Origin: Chionis minor
Taxonomy: Eukaryota > Chordata > Aves > Charadriiformes > Chionididae
Reading direction: 5' to 3'
Assembly (NCBI GenBank): GCA_013398295.1
Contig: VZSF01009051.1
Span: forward strand, 1-64,000
Length of the DNA stretch: 64,000 bases
Made by a program: the position numbers and the translations under genes. Below, piece by piece: positions 1-13,889 of this stretch. Under the pieces are notes generated by a model. The model worked only from the letters and a program-made list of their open reading frames with translations, made no database searches and was not told where the DNA came from. Every line of letters starts with the position of its first letter. Positions within the stretch are counted from its first letter, which is position 1.

Positions 1-30
1 TTTCCTTTTCCTTTTTTTCCTTTCTTCCTG
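1..30. repeat. Pyrimidine-rich low-complexity tract
   Basis: The window opens in an almost pure C/T run of TTTCC and TTTTCC units. It may continue to the left of the window. No function is inferred. Confidence 0.6.
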
Positions 31-3000
31 ATTGTGGAAATCCAGAGTTATTTTTCTGTTTAGCCAACAAAACAGAACTTTTCATGACCTGGTGTTCTAT
101 GTCATGGCCACTTTTTGTCTCTTCACCAAATGCGAGAAAAAGCAATCTGTAAAATCTCACATCGGTCGCTGTTCCTTTTCCACTTCACAGACTTGATACC
201 AGGACAGTAAAAGTTGCCACTTTTTTGCACAAGTTTGTTTATCTTTCTCTCTTTCTTTGTGCTGTCCATTTAATTAAAGGTCAGGATCTATGACTATAAT
301 CTTCTACTGGGATAATAGCTAAACCTAATAGCGTATCTTCTCTATAACACTGACAGTCTATCACTGCTGATTCCTCTTGGTAGCTATTCTGTGCACCTCA
401 TCATTCTGTTGGATCTTTCAGTAGACACTGTCTTTAAAATCCCATTTGTACCATTTGGGTCAGGTCAGGAAGAATAATGGCTCTAATCTCATTGGAGTGA
501 TATTAATCTTAAAGCAGGTGAGGAGCAAGATCCTTTCTCCAGCCGAACAACTCCAACTTCAGTTCTGCAGTGGGGAATCCCAGGTTTACTGCACATGGGA
601 AAATGACTCAAAGATTGAGCTATCATTTTTGGTCATATTTAAACCTGTGTGCTATGTTAAATCAATTTCAGAGAACTAAGATGGAGGGCTAAAGATTCCC
701 TTTCCAGTTTCAGCCAGTTTGTTTTAAATTTTCTTAATATGTTTTCATCAGATAATAAGCAAAAGTAAACTGTGAATCATAGCAGTATTCCTCTATGATC
801 ATAATCGTATGCTGAGCTTTTTGTTTCTGTGCATAACAGGTGCATATTTGCTGATGTCTAGAAATTTGAGAAATTCACTTCACAATTAACACCAGATTCA
901 GCAATTTGACATGTATAAATTTCAGGACCAACCTGTTGTTTATAAAGGCATTAACTCCATCAGCTGCAGTCACTATCATTTCCGAACATCCAACCAGGAT
1001 GTTTTAGTATCTAGAAATAAGACTTCCAAAATGCTATATGTTAGCATCTGTATTGTGTACCCATTCAATGTACTGATTTGGTGGTAAGCTTCACTGCTTT
1101 GTCAACAAGAAGGTTAACAAAGAACTGGGTGGAATATCAGGGTTTTGTTTCCTCTTGGTTTAGGTCCCCATCCACATTCACCTGCAAAATGGATTGTTTA
1201 TCCTACTGTGCCTGATCAAGGTGTTTCCATAAATTACATCTCCATATGAGAAATTTTGATAAAATAACACAATGCAACACCATTCCAAGAAAGGCCTCAA
1301 AACAGCCTTCTGCAAAGGTAGATAGTTTTGTAGGCACTGAGCCGTAGTTCTTCAAGCATTTCACATTTCCAGGTGTCTTTTCTTCTTCTATTGCAGTTTC
1401 TTGCATAATGCAGTTCCTTGATTCTAATCCACAGATAGCTCCGTTAAGTTGGCACAAACGAGTCCATAAAACCCCAAACTGCTTTCAAAGTACTAGTTAA
1501 AGGATGTTGCACGTGGTGGATGACCTTTAATACTGAAGACATGGACCCTAACTCTTGCTTCAGTATACTGGGTTGCTCTCACGGTCATGTAAACTGTTAT
1601 AGACTATGCTGGGATATCCTTGGGTACAAGCAGAAAATCAAAACAGGTGTAAGTGAACATGCCGAATAAATTGAGTAGAGCTAATTTAAGAAAATTCAGG
1701 AGAATGTATCCTCTATGTTAACCTGTCCACTATTTTGAATCACAACACTTGGAGAAATATGATGGAGACGGGGAGCTAATTGTTCCTCTTTCTAGTGTGA
1801 ATTGGCACATCTAAAATGTTACTAATATATTTCAAACAGGTCATAAAAAGTAAACAGTAGTAGTTGTTCATGAAACATCTGTGATCCTGTCTAAATCAGA
1901 TGAATCCTAAAAAAGCTCCATCAGAATTAAAAAAAAAAAAAANCCATAAAAATAAAATACGTTTTTCTTTGCATTAAACATTTCCATTTTTCACTTTTAA
2001 AATTTGAGGCTTTAGTGATTTTTGTCACACTCAACCTTATTTGAATCCTCACCTGTATTACTCAAAAAGTTTAAAATGACACAAAATCTTTGGTTTTGTC
2101 AAAAACCACTTTGTATAACAATGCTTTGTATAAATCAATATTTCTTAAGATAAAAAAGCAATTGAACCTAAGAACCACCATTTTCCTTTTCAGCTTTTAG
2201 GTGGAATGAAATCAGGTTTGCAAAATATTTGCCAAACAGAAACTTCTTGACTTTCCAGTACTAATAACATAGACATAAAATGTTTTCTTTCTAAATATTA
2301 GTGCAATAAAAATAACACACATTAAAGCTGGTCAGCTTCTAAAAATCGTTATTCCTAGCTCACCTTGGCATCGCTATGAAGAAAAAGCTATTACCAACAA
2401 TAAGAATCAAGTTCAGTGTCCTTTCATGAGCTTAAAACATATTTTCAGACTCTTCCTCCACCCCAACATATCAGATGTTTTGGTTTTACTTTCCAGAGAG
2501 GCTGCTACTTAACTTGTGGGAACTTCAATGAAACATCAAAAGGACAGACTAAACGTGTTGCATAAAGGTTATAGAAACAGAATGCACAGCTGGAGCACAA
2601 AGTTGTATATTGCATCAGACCACTGAGGAGCACTCCATGCTCACTGTTATTTCCATTGATGGAATTCCGCTTTTCCTCTTTGTGGATGTAAAGAGGGTCC
2701 TACGTGCTGCCCACATGGGTCTTTGGAAACCAAGGGCCATCTTCAGATGGTCAAAGTTCTCCATAAATCTCTGCCCAATGACTTTTATTATTTGACTCCC
2801 ACTCAACACTCTTCAAAAACTTTCAAGAATTCCTATCCCTCTACTGATGGAGGGTCAAAGGTATAGAAGGAATTTAGGTATCCCGGGGGACTTTTGGGAA
2901 AATTATCTATTCTGTACAGAGCTGCATTCTTTCCTTAGTCTGCATCTGCGTAAGGGAAGGACTCACCACATAATTCACTTTGTTAATGTTCACTCCAACA

Positions 3001-6000
3001 GGAAAAATTGATTCTAGGGTGAGAGTTGACCTACTTGAGATATAAGGAGATGTATATTTATGTCTGCAGTTTCTTACTAAGTTTCAGGATCCCCAGTGCT
3101 CTTTGTCCATTTGTATGAACAAAAAATAATTAGTAGTTTTAGTAACAGCACACTTTTTAGTAATATAGCTTCCCTTTTGGTTTTCCCAGAGCTACGCACT
3201 GGGTACTTATTGATCGGAAACTCCATTTTATGTTTTGAAACCAGGTCAGATGTGGACTAAGCTGTGCAACATACCTGGTTTCTATCTCTAGGCCCAGTTC
3301 CATTTGAAAGAGATAAATTTCCTTTTGAACAAAGAAGTAATTTCTAGTATTTCCCATTCCACTATGGAGCTAGTAAAGCACAGAAAATAAGAACAAGCTG
3401 TTTTCAATTCTGGCCACTGCTGCCTTGGCAGAATTATTTTGAAAGACCCAAGACAGAATCTTTACTAATGATAAAGAAAAATGATGGCCAGTGAGGAAAA
3501 ATTCCTCTCTCTGTACTTACATTGCCATTGAGCGTGGGGGGAAAGAAAAAAAAGCTAGCTATTATGTACAACATATTTCTGTGGAAAGCACTTACTGCAG
3601 TTAACTCTATAGGGAAGAATAACTCCATAATAATAATTATTATTTTAACGAATAATATTTTTTTTAGTGTAAATCCATGTTTTAAAAATTAAGCAAGCAT
3701 GCTTTCGGGGCTTTTCTTTTCCAGATTACACCATATGGTTACCACTTGTCTAATGTGAGATACACAAAACACCCCATACACTCCATTGAATCTTCTCCTT
3801 CTTTTTGACATGACACATGTTTATAATAGAAGTAAAACCAGCTTCCAACTCTATTATTACATCTCCTTAACCTGGGCCTTTTCTGCTAGGTACAAGCAGG
3901 CGCTTTTTTTACCAGAAGACAATGTTTTCTATGTCCTGTATGATTTGTTCTGTTCTGTTTTGATGGGTAAATTTACATATAGTTTGGAAATTGTAAATTA
4001 GGTCTGCTACAGGCTCCTGTTTTTTTGGAGTAATGTAAGACTGAACCAAATTGCCTGCAGTTCTTCTTCAGCTTGCTTGATAATTTCATTCTTCATTGTA
4101 AAGCCTCAGTGCTTATTAGGCTCTTGAGTGAATCAAGCCTCTGCAATAATGGCCAAAAACATGTCAGCAAGCCATCAGGAAATTCAAACTGCTGCATGCA
4201 GAGGAACTATTAAGAGCTGCTAAAGTGAGAAGTGATATTATGTAGATCACTGAAATGTTATCATCTTCTCAGCGTTTTGGAAAATGTGAGGAAAGTTCAA
4301 AGCCATACTGATGCAATTTTGTAAAAGGAATTGGGCTATTGTCTGCTCTCTGCATACGTGCCTAATTTCTTCTGCAGAAATATGTGCATTCAGAGATTTC
4401 AATCCAACCAGAAGAGAAATACCTGAACCCTTTCCATTAGGAAAATGGTATTTTTATAATAAATGTTCTTAAAATATTAATTTTATTGAAAAGATAAGTG
4501 ACATTTTATCTGATCTTGGGATAGAAAGGACTTGCCAACTGAGTAGGCTTCAAATCTGTTTCCAGTCCCACACTCAAATTACTAGAGTGATATGGTCTGT
4601 TTGGGAAAAAATATGAATCTCTTTACAAGGAAGAAACATTTTCTTCACAGAAGAAAAGGCAGCTCTTAAAGGAAACACCTTGACAGATGTACCAGGGTAG
4701 CAATGAGAAGCTCTAAAATGAGCTGAACACACCTCCAGCATCAGGGAAATGATAGTCAAAAATTTTCTTTGGGACACCTTACCTAAGCAGTCAATGGAAG
4801 TAGAAAATGATTGCCAGAAGGGGGAAAAAAAAAACCCAAACCCCAAAACTGACTAAGTTTTTTTACATTTTAGGAGAAATTTTTGTTTAGGTGTATAACG
4901 GTGTAAAATGCTGTCATTTGATAACCTAGATACACTTAGCAGGTAATGAGATTTTTCAGGCAGTGTTTCATGCCCAAAGCTATGGTTTAAGCTTAGCCAT
5001 TTCTTTTTATCAAGTCAATATTATGACCATAGAAATCAAAAGCCAAAATTGTAGATTCCTCACGTGTGCTTTAAATGAATAGTAAATGACTTCTGGTCTC
5101 TGTTTGACTACGAACAGGGAACTAATGCATTGTCAAGCAGTAGATCACCCTCAGGATTTCTAAGTCAGTATCAATCATTTGCTTATTTTGCTTCATTTGT
5201 GACCATTTCTGGGTAATGGTTCAACTTCATATAACATGCAGCAACCTCCCGTGTGTTCCAGGCCAACAAAATATGACTTTTATCAAGTGTAGAATCTATT
5301 TTTTTTTCTCCTTTTAAATGTTAGTTGCAGGAAGAAAGGAAGATGGTCTTCATTGTCCAAACATTTCATTTCAGCTTCAAACAAGCAAGCTGGAATTTTA
5401 AAATATGGATGGAAAATAGAAACTGAGCTCAGTAGAAATTAGGGGAAGTGGGGTAAAAGCATAGAAAGAAATCAATCTCTTCCCAAGACCTGAGAATATG
5501 GTTAAAAATAACAGTCGTCGTGTACATTTCCTTGGGGTACACAAAGTGCAATAGGTACTGAGAGAGACTGTGATGACTCACAGTGGACTGGAAAATGACA
5601 GCTACAGAGAAGAATGAGACCAAATCCCACAGTTCTCATACTCCTTTTACTCAGGCGAGTTGCCACTGGCACAAAGAAACCAAGCTGTAAGGGAGCCATA
5701 AGAGTTAAGTTACAAAATCATGCTTTTCTTCCAATGCTAAGTTGTTCCCAGCAGTATACTCTGAATTGTTTTGTCCTGGGGTGCCTAAGTGACACATGCG
5801 GTGAAGCTGAAACCCCTGAGCAATCTTGATGTGCTGCTTAAAAATCCCATTGGTTTAATATATAAAATAAAAACCCAAACTTTTTAATGTCCTGACTATT
5901 AGGCAGTTACTGCTGATATTCAGGATCCATACTCTTTCCTTCCTTTCATCTCTTATAAGCCTTTTATTGCTCTTTGTATTTGTCTCAAGAGTGATCAGAA

Positions 6001-6559
6001 TCACAGGCAGTGTGCAGTGTACTACCTGAATTTAGCAACACATGGGCCTCATTACAGTCCACCTCCAAGAAAGAAAAGTACGTGTCTTTTCTCTAGGTCC
6101 TCCTATTGTGTAGGGAAGCTAAATATATCTGATTTATTTCACTTTTCCTTAAAGACCAGTCCCTTCAGTTTTGATGCTGAATAATACCCAATAAGAGAAC
6201 ACTCTTCTGGAGAATGGCACGAAATTATATCATATAGGTATGACTGATAGCTCTGCACAGGGTTGGTGAAGTCTTTTACAAAGACTTTTACAAAGGCATG
6301 GTGGTTATGCTGAGATGGCTAAAGTGGTAGTGATTTCTTTCTTATATATTCACTTTTAACTGAATGTCCATTGTCATCAACAAAAATTCTATTGTTGTTA
6401 CTCCTTGTCATGTATTTTATTACATAGCCTTTAGATCATTAGCATTTTAGATATTTTAATAATTATTCATTCTGATATTTGACTTCAGCAAGTATTTTTG
6501 TAGATTTGTTGAACTGAACATTTTTTGATACCAGTGATACTGTCAAGGTCCTGATTTCA
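31..6559. other. AT-rich DNA, no gene recognised
   Basis: Both strands carry only short open frames, the longest about 90 codons, with no recognisable protein motif. I see no CR1 or LTR sequence. One ambiguous base follows an A-run at 1943. The stretch could be intergenic or intronic, and old diverged repeats could be hidden in it. Confidence 0.5.
1929..1943. repeat. A14 homopolymer ending in an ambiguous base
   Basis: Fourteen A residues are followed by N at 1943. A second A-run, at 26004-26021, also ends in N. This suggests that these Ns mark uncertain homopolymer length or a patched join in the assembly. Confidence 0.8.
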
Positions 6560-7030
6560 GCTACCGATGCTCAAGGTTAGCTCTCAGGTGTGCAGCTGAG
6601 CACCTGGGCTGTGTGGAAAGAGCTGCCCTGCAGGGCTGAGAGGAAGGACCACCTCCTTCCTCTCTCCCAGCCCCTTTTTGCTTAAAAGTTTCATTTAAGC
6701 TCAGGCTTTTGCGCTTGATCGTTGCCTGAGCAACACTGCAGTTGTCATTCCTATCATTGTGCCCTCCTGATCCTGGCCTCTTGACTTGACCTGGGGACCT
6801 GCCTCATCGTTATGGTCCTGTCTGGTCATCTGGGCTGTGAGTGGCCCTGGGTACCATCACTGGACGTGCTCTGCTCTTCTTGTAGGGGTACCATGGGGCT
6901 GTATCCCATGTGGGTGAGGGTACACTACTGTTGTCCCTCCTGCCACCCCCAGCTCCCCACTCCCAGCTCCCTGAAGCCTGCAGTGCAGCCCACCCCCCTG
7001 CTCCATGGTGCATACTTGGGTTTGAGTGGC
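6560..7030. other. GC-rich island, possibly an old repeat or LTR fragment
   Basis: This block is clearly richer in G and C than its surroundings, with long C-runs near its right end. Open frames cross it on both strands (6812-7249 plus, 145 codons; 6810-7055 minus). Frames open in several registers at once are expected where stop codons are rare, so they are weak evidence for coding. The texture resembles a diverged avian LTR or other retroelement piece, but I could not match it to a family or find TG...CA ends. A regulatory GC island is an alternative. Confidence 0.3.
6946..6971 (-). other. Predicted G-quadruplex motif
   Basis: On the plus strand there are four C-runs of 5, 4, 3 and 3 separated by AGCT, ACT and AGCT. 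On the minus strand this fits the canonical pattern of four G-runs with loops of 7 or fewer. Folding is inferred from pattern only. Confidence 0.6.
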
Positions 7031-10000
7031 TGGTATTTAGTGGTTGGCTCAACAAAGAGATATTTGAGGCAGCAGATAAAAAATTCCAAAATCCATTTCA
7101 ATTTAGGTGTAGAAGTATGTATCTTCAGCTGCATGTGGTCAGTGCTTATTACACTGGAGGGAAAAAAGACTGCAGTATGGGAGACCTGCATTTTCCGGCC
7201 TGGTTCTCTTCCAGAAGTTGAGTCCAGAGTAACCTCAACATTATTTTAACATGCAGTAGCTGGAAACCATTAGGTAGGATATTACATGAATCTGACATTT
7301 CTAGGAAGATTTCCAGGGTGTTATCTGAGGATGAAGAGAAATCTGGCTCAGGACACTTCTATTTCACCAAGCCACACTTTTTCTGTTTTAAAGAAAAATT
7401 AGGTACACAGGTTGAACAAAAAAGCTGAAGTCTCATTTCCAGTCATCCATTAGGCAGAGTCTAATTGAAAGTCAAAGGATTTTTTTTTTTAGATTTTCAC
7501 ATTTCTCTTTTTCTTCTTCTTTATTATTTTTTATAACTTATATTTATATTTTAAACTAGTTAATGTTAATTACATGTTGGGGAAAAAAGTCTACTGCCTT
7601 GCATATCTGTTTTTATGAAGGTTAAAATCAAACTAAACAATTCTTCCTCTACATTAAACTAAGTAATTGAATATGATTTGTAGTTTACACCTAACTTTAT
7701 AGGAGATAGTTTATAAATTAATTCAACAATTTGAAGATAATTATAATATTTTTATTGCCCCTTATCTCAGCTACATAAAAAAGGTAGTTACTTTCTTATG
7801 AAAATCTACATCTAAGATCTATGCCTTGTTCTAAAATTTTCCAGAATTTGCAGCATTCATTCAGAATACTGTGCCTTTCACAATGTGCCAAAAAAATGTA
7901 ATTAGGGGTAAATTTAAACTTCACTGTAGGAATGTATTAACCCTGTTGGATTTTGGTCTATAACAGCAACGTCAATACTGTGATGCATTGATAGGGTGAT
8001 ACAGTTTATTGGCTTGTCAGATGATTCGAAACACCATGATAATCTTAATTCAAAACCAGAACCATTCTGCTTTTCGTCAGAATATCTTGTCATTAAATCT
8101 GCCATTTTTGTTTGCCTGATAGAAAATCTAAATCTGGGGGCAAAATTATATGAGATTAAAAAAACATATCTATACCTACCTATACATATTATATTGATGT
8201 AGGTGTTTAATTACATATAATGTAAACTGCTTTTTCTTAAGAAAAACTGTTTCTGAGCATAAATTCCTTGCCAACTGTCAAATCCCTTGGTCTTCTGTAT
8301 TCAATACAAAAAACATATACAGTATATTTTTAGAAATTAGCAATTGCAGCAAGCATTTGCACTAAATTACATGAAGAGTGGCCAGAACTAAAGGTTTAGT
8401 CAATTTAATTTCTTCATAAAGAGAGATCATTGTCTAAAACTTGTGGGCTGTACATGCCTAACCTACAGAACTCTGAGAAAATAATTTAGTGAAACGAAGA
8501 CATAGTAGATTTAAATTATACTGGCATCAACACCTTGCCTGAAAGTGTTTTCAGGTGTCTTACAGGCAGAAGACTGAAACAGAAAATTCTAGAGTTATAC
8601 AAAGGATGAAACACAGAATCTGCAGTTGAAAGTTCCATGTGAAAAGAGGACAAAAAACCACTGTGTTTGAAAATATTCCAAAGTACATCCAAAGAGAATA
8701 CAGACTAGTCAGAATTCCTCTATAAGATTGGGCAAAATTATTCTACAGTAAGTTTAAGCAAGGCTGAACAGTTCTACATAGAATTTATATCAATAAATTA
8801 TGCTATGAATTATTTTACCATGTAATGATTGTCATGTATTTGAAATAAGTGAAGAAATTTAATGTGGTTATAAGAAATGTTAGTGCCATTTAGAGAAATT
8901 GAAAAATACAGGTAATGTGATGTAAATGAGATATTTAACTGAAAGCTAAAATATATTAAGTAGTGGATATCTCATAATCCAAGGATGGTTTGGTAGCAGC
9001 ATAAGTATTTAAACACTGTGTAATTTTAGTAACTTTCTTCATATAATTACTGACAAATTAACTGTAGTATACAGGATCAACAACAAATGAATATTTCATA
9101 ACTGATTACAAGTAAAAAAAAGAATTTACTCCTTGAAGGTTGTTGTGACAGTGTTTTTAATGAATACTTGACATTATTAATACTGTAATTATTTATTTAT
9201 TTCACACTGGAGTTTTACCTGGTATTTGGCAGCAGTATAAAAATAGATGATCTTTGACTTGAGGATCTTATATAAAATGACAATAGGCCAAAGTGGAGAT
9301 AGGATAAGAGCAGATAAGTTGATAAAGCTTTTTGGAAGTCTAAGATGACTGTCTCTAGTTGATATCCTAAAATACCCATAAATCCTAAGAATAAAAGAGG
9401 GAAATTCCTTTCTCCACCTGCACTGCGCTTTACTTCTTATTTCTGAGGGGAACTGCAACATTCTTTTGTTCTTATTATCATTTAATTCAGTGTTGTAAGT
9501 GATTTAGTTAGTGATTTAATTTTTGCTATTAGTTGTTGACTGCATAAAATCATCCTCAGACTCCAACCCCTCAGTTTAATCATCCCTCTCTTTTGAGCTC
9601 CAGCCACATTTCTGACCATCAGACAACTGAAAACATATCTTTAAAGAAACACTAAGATTTTCAGGTACAGCTGATATTCTGACGGCTGGCATTTTAAGGA
9701 TAATACCAAATATCGGGAAACTTAAGATAAAAATCATGAGAGTTGACAATGCTGCCATCTAGCCTTTGAAACGTAATCAACAGGAGCAACCTGATACAAA
9801 GCAGTGAGTCTCTGAGTGTCTCCATTAGCTCCCTAATTACCTGGCATCTAAAAGGACTCCATTCTGTGAAGTCACAGCAACTTGACTGTGGACAATACAT
9901 CCTCTGACATCATTTTCAAGAGCAAGACTGTATATATGTTGAGTTAGTAACATCATATACTAAGATGTTCAGAGGCTGCATACATGGGACACTGCTGTGA

Positions 10001-11252
10001 ACCCCCCATTTTACAAATTAAAAAGCCAGCAAGCTTCTGTGTGCTATCCTTTAAGAAAGGATTATGATCTCTGGAATACATCATATACCTTCATTGCTGG
10101 CTTCCTCTGTTTGTAAGTTGGGCTGCTGTTATGAAAAGCTAAAAGACTTAAAAGATAAAGAAATCATTTTTTCTACGTCTAATTATATTCCACTCATTAA
10201 TATTTCTTTGATTTAAGACACAAGTTTGGGATCTTTCATATTACCTAAGAAGATCAAAGAGCAATTATCTTCTAATGGGTATACGTAGGATTCATTGTGG
10301 GGTTTGTTTTAAATGTTGTATTTTTAGATTAGTTTTGTGTGCACATGCAAATCTTTGTGTGAGATATATCACACTTATATGTGTTAATACATGTAGACTG
10401 TTATCACATTTGAAAAGCTAATTTGGGTTTTTTTTCTGTTCTTGTTTTAAAACTAGCATTTGTCATTGTTTTGTTCTAGCCTATTTCACAATAATTGATT
10501 TTGTGTTCACTTGTTAATTGGTTTAGTTGTTACTTTATTGAAATTCATGGATTTGCTGATGTCCTGAGGAGGGTGTGTTTTCACTGGTAGTCACTAATTG
10601 CACAGTGCTAAGCATTCATAAGCTTGCAACTTCTTCATAAAGCAATCAACACATTTTATTAACTTTGTGAGTCTCTGCTCCGCTCCCTGAATCATAGCAT
10701 TTGTGAGCCTGCTCTCAGCTGAAAACAGGTGCCATATTTGTATAATAAGAAACTCTTTGAAATGAACACATATTTTACTTCTAAAAGAGAAGTTTCTTGG
10801 AGACAAATTGCTGTAATTATTATTATTTATTTCTACAACAGAAGCATTGGGAGCATCAAAATCAGAGATACATTGTGTTACACGCAGAACAAGAGAATCT
10901 AGGGCACTCAAAGCATCCAAGAGCCTACAGAGTAAGGGTTAGATGGCTCCTAACTGTATTAGTCACATGAGGAGCTTAGAAAACAAGCAGGCAGAAGTGC
11001 CACGCACACCAGCATAAAGCAACGTGTACCTTCTGCTTAGGAACTTCCCTTTCCTGGCAGTTTCTTTCCAGAGCAAGCAGGAGAAACAAAGAAAGAGAGA
11101 CATCAGAGACGCTGGATGCCTCATCTGGTGACCACCAAACATGGGTAGAAACAGTCAGCACCATCTGGAGTTAGTCCTTTAGGAAAGTGGGTGAGTAGGA
11201 GCTGTGATGTGTTCCATTACCCCGCAGATCCTATTGCCCAGTCCAGCAGGAC

Positions 11253-11272
11253 AGACCCTCGCTTGAGGGTCT
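11253..11272. other. 8-bp perfect inverted repeat with 4-nt loop
   Basis: AGACCCTC and GAGGGTCT are exact reverse complements separated by GCTT. It lies in a locally GC-richer patch. A transcript would form a stable hairpin, but nothing shows that it is transcribed. Confidence 0.7.
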
Positions 11273-12299
11273 CGGCAGGCACTGGACAACGACCACTTCA
11301 TCTCACAGCCAGAAAAATGGGAGAGAAATGAAACCTGGCCTGATAGTGAGGCCTCAAAGCTTTTAAAGTTTCTATAGCTGTGCTGTGAAAAGAAATACGG
11401 AGATAAATAAGGAGACAAGTCACAGATTTTTTAGCTGTGGTTTCTCCTCTTTTCATTTCCTTTAGTTTTTGTCCTTACGTCTTTGATCTTTACCTCACTT
11501 AACCACTGTAGCTGTCTTTTATCCTTTTGTAATCCACTTAACAAGAGAAAATTAAGGTTATATTGTCTTAATAACATTGTCTGTAGCATTCTTAAATCCT
11601 TGCCTTCCTCCAGTGAATTTCTATATCGTTCCCCATTGCTCTCTTTCTCTAAATAAAATCAGACTGAGCTATATGGCTGCATAATCCCAGCTTCTCTCTC
11701 CAGCTTTCTTGGTGATAAATTCACAAATAACTACCATATACTTAGTTGTTGCCCACCGATAGTTATCACAAGTATATATATGCAGTAGTATAATTATATT
11801 TACATTATGTATACGAGAGAGGACAGCCGAGGACATCTGGCTTAAGGTTTCCCTTTAGCATAACCAGACTTTCCCTGGAATGATTAGCTGCTGTCTGTAT
11901 GTTGATGTTCACTGTACCTCAGGTCTGGGAGGAATCTGCCTTCCTCTGCAGACCTGGGGGAAAAGAGGTGAAATGGGCTGCCTGGAGCTCAGACCTATCC
12001 TTACTCACACTACAGGTTCAGCTGTGTGTGTCATGGCAGCCACAAGCTGTTGGGGCCTGGCTGACAAAAGCAGGATAAAATTTTGTTGCTGCCTGAATCC
12101 AGATAATTCAGACTCACATTATGTATTTTTTACCTTATCAATGAGTTTATGTAGATGTGTCTCATACACTGTTCAGACAGAAAACTGAGCAGGAAGACAG
12201 GCAAACAATCAAAACTGACTGTACAGAACAACCCAGATTCACTTAATACACAGGCTGAATGTGAAACAACTGTCTGGATAATTTCCCAGCAAGAGGTGC

Positions 12300-12356
12300 T
12301 TGGTTGTTTTGGTTTTTTTGTGGGTTTTTTGTTGTTTGTTTGTTTTGTTATTGCTG
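12300..12356. repeat. T/G-rich low-complexity tract (GTTT-like)
   Basis: A run of T-blocks interrupted by G, including TTTG units, with almost no A or C. It accounts for the phenylalanine, valine and leucine-rich reading frames that cross it. Confidence 0.7.
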
Positions 12357-13806
12357 TAATTATTTTTTGTTTCAAAACTATTTTTGCCTGTTTCAATAAT
12401 GCCATGCTTTCTATAAGGAAGTACAAAATATTTTGTACCTTTGTAGACGAACAACGTTCCCCTTTCTGTATGTTCTCCAGTCCTTTCTTTGCTTCACTAT
12501 CCCATCATTCCTTTTTCTGACAAGCCCTGTACCTCTTCTCATTTAAATTCCATCTCAGAATACCTTCTGAGAAGAAAATGTCATTGCTTTGCTTGTCCAC
12601 CGCTGGAAGGAAAGAGTTGATCAGATCAAATCTATCACTAAGACAAAAGATTATATTTTTTCCATTTTTTCTAGAAAATAATTTCTAAGGGAAAAAAACA
12701 AAAAAAAAAAGTATTTTTTTATTGCTTAGAAACATCATCATAGCCTGATCATCCAGTCTTTATGTTGTCTGGATTAAATAACACATTACCGGCATGGAGA
12801 CTGTTGATCTTTGCTTTATTCCATGTACTGACAACCTCAGTAGAAAAATCAAAGTAATTTATACCCTTCCATTCATGTTGTAAATTATAAATTTTATGTT
12901 CGAACAACCATATATTTTTTTTAGCTGTACTTCCAACCTGAATAAGAAACTACATATCTATGTTGGCACTGCGATAGGAAAATACAGCAGTTGGCTGTCC
13001 TTCCCTTCCTGTGAATCAACCCTGATTCATTTGAGCATGGCTGAGGCAGCATGATGTTGATGAAATGATGCTACTGCAAAGGAGGGGGGGTTTTGCTGGG
13101 AACAGTGATAGGAATCTGAATCCTGTGGTCATTACATTCTTCATGGTAACATTTCTAAGACTGAGACTTTGTACAAGTGCTCACATGCATTTTAGATTCA
13201 TTAAAAAGCTGAATTGCCTTTGCATTTTTGAAAAATACTGGTTTACATTCAGAAATAGCTATTGTCTTCTGATCTGGTACGGCTTTGCGCTTGGAAAAAT
13301 AGATTCATACTCTTTATTTAACTTGCAAGCTTATTGTGAAGCTTAATTAGTGAATAAACATGAGGTATATTGAGATCCTTAGGCAAAAGATGTTCTCTAT
13401 CATACCTACATAGACATTAATACCTTTAAAAACAGATAATTTGTACAGCCAAAGCAGTTATCTGCTTATACTTCATGCTATTTCACAGGCTGCTTAAATG
13501 AATGCTTCAGTTAGAAAACGATAGCAGAAGAGATTTCAGCCATACATTCATGACCTAACCCTACAGAATTTTTTTTCTGTTTCATAAAACTGTACAACTA
13601 ATCTCACCAAAGCAACTATTTATCCTCCCTTCATTTCAGTTCTGCAAGGCTGATGAGTTTTGGCAGCATTTGTTTTTGAATGGTTTATAAGCCTTCAGTA
13701 TGATTAATTTTAGCTCAGGCACAGAAAAAATCTCTTCACTTTAATAACCACATGGAAATACTAGAAAATGTTTCTCGGTAGGACTGTTATTTTTTGATAA
13801 AATAAT

Positions 13807-13889
13807 GAATGAACAAATGTATATTAAACTTCTGAAGTACACTGTAAATGCAAAAATAAATTAAAAAAAAAAAAAAAAAAGAATGAACA
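13807..13889 (+). repeat. Poly(A)-ended segment between 9-bp direct repeats
   Basis: GAATGAACA occurs at 13807-13815 and again at 13881-13889. Between them lie about 47 bp of AT-rich sequence followed by A18 at 13863-13880. A hexamer AATAAA sits at 13855-13860. The arrangement has the outline of a very short, 5'-truncated retroposed transcript end with a target-site duplication. The hexamer is only 2 bases from the tail, closer than usual, and the context is AT-rich, so chance is a serious alternative. Confidence 0.3.

Noticed and set aside
6812..7249. 145-codon plus frame in the GC-rich island
   Set aside because: Overlapping frames on both strands are also open, as expected from composition, and no motif is present.
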